From positions 1 to 8,124 of the forward strand of contig CAJFNE010000085.1 of NCBI GenBank assembly GCA_904393855.1: a stretch of DNA of 8,124 nt, given 5' to 3'. The stretch's first letter is position 1. Every line of letters begins with the position of its first letter. This document shows positions 5,869 through 8,124 of this stretch, one piece after another. Made by a program: the position numbers and the translations under genes. The notes below the pieces were generated by a model. That model made no database searches. It saw nothing but the letters and a program-made list of their open reading frames with translations, and was not told the origin of the DNA. Origin of the DNA: an uncultured Oscillibacter sp. GTDB lineage: Bacteria; Bacillota; Clostridia; Oscillospirales; Oscillospiraceae.

Positions 5869-5990
5869 GGGAGTGAGCAGATAGGAGATAGGAGTTTCGG
5901 AATTCCGCCGCAGGCGGAATATTCTTGATTGGTCCGGCTGTGCCGGACTCCAAAACTCTTATCTCCTCACTCCTAACTCCTCATTCCTCA
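5869..5990. repeat. Palindromic MITE/REP-like element between argD and argF
   Basis: Nested inverted repeats fill most of this gap. Outer arms GGAGTGAG (5870-5877) and CTCACTCC (5966-5973) pair, followed inwards by GAGATAGGAGTTT (5885-5897) against AAACTCTTATCTC (5953-5965) with one mismatch; the left arm carries a tandem GATAGGA copy. Inside lie two perfect hairpins: ATTCCGCC/GGCGGAAT (5902-5920, loop GCA) and GTCCGGC/GCCGGAC (5932-5948, loop TGT). The whole could fold into a three-way junction. To the right, a run of CTCC(T/C)-type repeats (about 5964-5990) reaches the argD stop codon. The structure resembles small non-coding mobile repeats, but no second copy is in the window and no target-site duplication is clear. 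Whether the element affects argD-argF transcript stability is unknown. Confidence 0.6.
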
Positions 5991-7169
5991 GTTTCCCAAG
6001 GTCTCCTTCATGATCGCCAGCCCCTGGTCCATCTCCTCCTTGGAGATGACGAGAGGCGGCAGCAGGCGCATGCCGGGGCCGGCGGTGAGCACCAGGAGGC
6101 CGTTGGCAATCAGCTGGGAGGCGATCTCCTTGTTGGTGAAGCCGTCCTTCACCTCGATGCCGATCATGAGGCCCATCCCCCGGGTGGCGCCGAAGCAGGG
6201 CAGGCCCAGCGCCTCGATCTGGTTGCAAAGATACGTTCCCTTGGCCTGGACATCCTCCAGGAAGGCGTCGGTGAGGGTCTCCTGCACCACCAAGCCCGCG
6301 GCGGCGCAGACGGGATTGGCGCCGAAAGTGGTGGCGTGGGTGCCGGGGCCCAGCACGTCCCGGCACTTCTCTGAAGCCAGGATGCCGCTCATGGGCAATC
6401 CCCCGGCGATGCCCTTGGCAAAGGAGATCACGTCCGGCCGCACGCCGTACTGCTGGAAGGCGAAGAGGCTGCCCGTCCGGCCCACGCCGGTCTGGACCTC
6501 GTCCACCAGCAGCAGCCAGTCCTTCTCCGCGCAGAGCTTTGCCACCGCCTGTACATAGTCCCGGTCCAGGGGCAGCACGCCTCCCTCACCCTGGACCAGC
6601 TCCATCATGACCGCGCACACGTCGTCCCCCGCCGCGGCCTCCAGGGACTTGAGGTCATTGGCGTCGGCGTACCGGAAGCCCTCGGTGAAGGGGAAGAAGT
6701 AGTTGTGGAACACCTCCTGGCCGGTGGCCATCAGGGTGGTGATGGTGCGGCCGTGGAAGGAGTTGTTCAGCGTGACGATGGTGGCGCGGCCCTTGCCGTA
6801 CTTGTCGAAGCTGTACTTCCGGGCCAGCTTGATCATGCCCTCGTTGGCCTCGCCGCCGCCGTTGGCGAAGAAAGCGCAGCTCATGCCCGTGCGCCGGCAG
6901 AGCAGCTCCGCCAGCCGGGCCGCCGGCTCCGTGTAGAAGAGGTTGGACACATGCCCCAGCTTCTTGGCTTGGGCGGAGATGGCGTCCACCCAGGGCTGGC
7001 AGCCGTAGCCCAGGTCCGTGACGCCGATGCCGCTGGTGAAGTCGATGTAGGCGTTGCCCTCCGGGTCGTAGAGGGTGGCACCCTCCCCGTGGTCGATGGC
7101 CACCGGGAAGCGGCCGTAGGTATGCATGATGTACTGGTCCGTCAGGGCCATGATCTCCTGGCTTGTCAT
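5988..7169 (-). CDS. argD: Acetylornithine aminotransferase
   Basis: This PLP-dependent class III aminotransferase converts N-acetylglutamate semialdehyde to N-acetylornithine with glutamate as amino donor, the fourth step of the pathway. The 393 residues show the family layout: TSGIGVTDLGY (45-55), SFHGRT (137-142), the cofactor Asp in LLVDEVQTGVGRTG (220-233), and the Schiff-base lysine Lys252 in ISFAKGIAGGLPM, then THATTFGANPVCAAAG (278-292). The phosphate-binding loop reads FANGGGEANE (101-110), where most relatives have NSG(A/T/G)EANE. The start ATG at 7169 has AAGGAGG upstream inside the last codons of argB, and the two genes are 5 bp apart, so they form one transcript. Related ornithine or succinylornithine aminotransferases are less likely given the arg neighbours. 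Confidence 0.95.
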   Translation of the reverse strand: MTSQEIMALTDQYIMHTYGRFPVAIDHGEGATLYDPEGNAYIDFTSGIGVTDLGYGCQPWVDAISAQAKKLGHVSNLFYTEPAARLAELLCRRTGMSCAFFANGGGEANEGMIKLARKYSFDKYGKGRATIVTLNNSFHGRTITTLMATGQEVFHNYFFPFTEGFRYADANDLKSLEAAAGDDVCAVMMELVQGEGGVLPLDRDYVQAVAKLCAEKDWLLLVDEVQTGVGRTGSLFAFQQYGVRPDVISFAKGIAGGLPMSGILASEKCRDVLGPGTHATTFGANPVCAAAGLVVQETLTDAFLEDVQAKGTYLCNQIEALGLPCFGATRGMGLMIGIEVKDGFTNKEIASQLIANGLLVLTAGPGMRLLPPLVISKEEMDQGLAIMKETLGN

Positions 7170-7174
7170 AACGT

Positions 7175-8044
7175 TCAGTCCTCCTTTTTCAGCATGGTGC
7201 CGATGCCCTCGTCACTGAGGAGCTCGATGAGAATGGAATGGGGGATCCGGCCGTCCAGAATGTGGACCCGCTCCACCCCGCCGGAAATGGCGTCCACGCA
7301 GCACTCCAGCTTGGGGATCATACCGCCGGAGATGACCCCGGATGCCACCAGCTCCGGCACCTCATAGGTGCGGACCACGTGGATCAGCGTCTCCTCGTCC
7401 TGGGGGTCCCGCAGCAGGCCCCGCACGTCCGTCAGCAGGATCAGCTTCTCCGCGTGGAGAGCCTCCGCCAGCTTGGCTGCCGCCGTATCCGCGTTGATGT
7501 TGTAGGCGGTGTCCGTGTCCACACCCTGAGCCACGGTGGAGACCACCGGGATATAGCCGTCCGTCAGGGCGTTTTCCACCGGCTCCGGGTTCACCTGGGT
7601 GATCCGGCCCACCAGGCCGTACTTCTCGTCCAGCCGCTCCGCCTGGAACAGCTCTCCGTCCATGCCGCACAGGCCGATGGCCTGGCCCCCCAGCCGGTTC
7701 AGCTGGGCCACCAGGTTCTTGTTCACCTTGCCGCAGAGGACAGACTGGACAATATCCATGGTGGTCTCGTCGGTATAGCGCAGGCCATCCACGAAGTAGG
7801 TCTCATGACCGATCTTTTCCAGCATCTCGCTGATCTCCGGCCCGCCGCCGTGGACCACCACCACCCGGATTCCCACCAGGGACAGCAGGATAATGTCGCA
7901 CATGACGGCCCGCCGGAGCTCCGGGGAGATCATGGCGTTGCCGCCGTATTTGACCACAATGGTCTTGCCGGTGAATTTTTGAATGTAAGGCAGGGCCTCC
8001 ACCAGGGTTTTCGCCTGTTGTGCATGGGATGACATGGGTATCAC
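7175..8044 (-). CDS. argB: Acetylglutamate kinase
   Basis: This amino-acid-kinase-fold enzyme phosphorylates N-acetylglutamate, the second and usually feedback-controlled step of arginine biosynthesis. Motifs in its 289 residues are KYGGNAM (32-38), VVHGGGPEIS (63-72), substrate-binding GLRYTDETTM (87-96), YNINADTAAAKLAEAL (181-196), LLTDVRGLLRD (203-213) and GGMIPKLECC (240-249) with the catalytic-region Lys245. The N-terminal helix before the kinase core (about residues 4-25) and the length fit the hexameric, arginine-inhibited type rather than the shorter E. coli type, so feedback inhibition is likely (inference). The start chosen is GTG at 8044: AAGGA at 8057-8053 is 8 bases upstream, whereas the ATG at 8035 would be 17 bases from it. 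It heads the visible part of argB-argD-argF; argC and argJ would be expected further upstream. Confidence 0.95.
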   Translation of the reverse strand: MIPMSSHAQQAKTLVEALPYIQKFTGKTIVVKYGGNAMISPELRRAVMCDIILLSLVGIRVVVVHGGGPEISEMLEKIGHETYFVDGLRYTDETTMDIVQSVLCGKVNKNLVAQLNRLGGQAIGLCGMDGELFQAERLDEKYGLVGRITQVNPEPVENALTDGYIPVVSTVAQGVDTDTAYNINADTAAAKLAEALHAEKLILLTDVRGLLRDPQDEETLIHVVRTYEVPELVASGVISGGMIPKLECCVDAISGGVERVHILDGRIPHSILIELLSDEGIGTMLKKED

Positions 8045-8124
8045 TCTTTTCTTCCTTCAGGATTTTTTGGGGGGAGGGCCGTCCGAATGGGCGGGGATGC
8101 CGGGTTGCCGGCGGCAATGCGCCC
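8045..8124 (-). other. Unresolved 80 bp upstream of argB
   Basis: This stretch holds the argB ribosome binding site (AAGGA, 8057-8053) and a short inverted repeat TTGCC/GGCAA (8105-8117) without a T tail. One minus-strand frame is open from the window edge to a TGA at 8043-8041 that overlaps the argB GTG as GTGA, so it could be the 3' end of an upstream coupled gene. Its residues (ending PEGRKE) do not match the C-terminus I would expect of ArgJ or ArgC, so I leave it unassigned. No promoter or ArgR site is evident. Confidence 0.3.

Noticed and set aside
5902..5948. Two perfect hairpins considered as a transcription terminator between argD and argF
   Set aside because: Neither hairpin is followed by a T-rich tract on the minus strand, so they fit a repeat element better than a terminator.
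5816..5953. 46-codon N-terminal extension of ArgF
   Set aside because: It overlaps the palindromic element, and the normal OTC N-terminus begins at [11 protein letters not shown] with a proper ribosome site.
5869..5990. CTCC-rich repeats considered as a CRISPR or VNTR array
   Set aside because: The units are short, irregular and without spacers; nested inverted repeats explain the structure better.

Overview
The window is GC-rich (by eye about 65%) with strong GGAGG-type ribosome binding sites, lipoprotein signal peptides, no outer-membrane genes, and protein variants typical of gut Clostridia. It looks like a chromosomal segment from an Oscillospiraceae-type bacterium (Flavonifractor, Lawsonibacter or Intestinimonas-like). 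The taxonomic call is inferred from protein flavour, not from a marker gene.

Layout from left to right. (1) Positions 1-173, minus strand: the start of a probable MATE-type transporter gene, cut by the window edge. It is preceded by a compact control region: a consensus promoter, a 27-residue leader ORF with a GTG start, and a long intrinsic-terminator hairpin lying inside that ORF. The leader's last two sense codons are the transporter's Shine-Dalgarno sequence. This is the most interesting item in the window. (2) Positions 186-1965, minus strand: a two-gene operon of an Mbeg1-like (DUF2974) alpha/beta hydrolase and a flavodoxin-fold protein. The genes overlap by ATGA and follow a clear promoter at 1937-1965. 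(3) Positions 2056-2673, plus strand: a tandem OB-fold SSB-like protein whose stop codon lies in the loop of its own terminator. (4) Positions 2691-4834, plus strand: two coupled lipoprotein genes, a PstS-like solute-binding protein and a lipoprotein of unknown function, ending in a terminator shared with the convergent arg operon. (5) Positions 4838-8044, minus strand: argB-argD-argF, steps 2, 4 and 6 of arginine biosynthesis. ArgB and argD are 5 bp apart, while argD and argF are separated by 172 bp that mostly consist of a palindromic, MITE/REP-like element. The argC and argJ genes would be expected upstream, beyond the right edge.

How it works together: the arg genes make citrulline from N-acetylglutamate derivatives when the genes outside the window supply the remaining steps. 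The other operons appear to be unrelated neighbours. The left-edge control region looks like a ribosome-sensing attenuator for an efflux gene: translation of the leader decides whether the terminator forms and also delivers ribosomes to the transporter start. No tRNA, rRNA, CRISPR array, insertion sequence or phage gene was seen.
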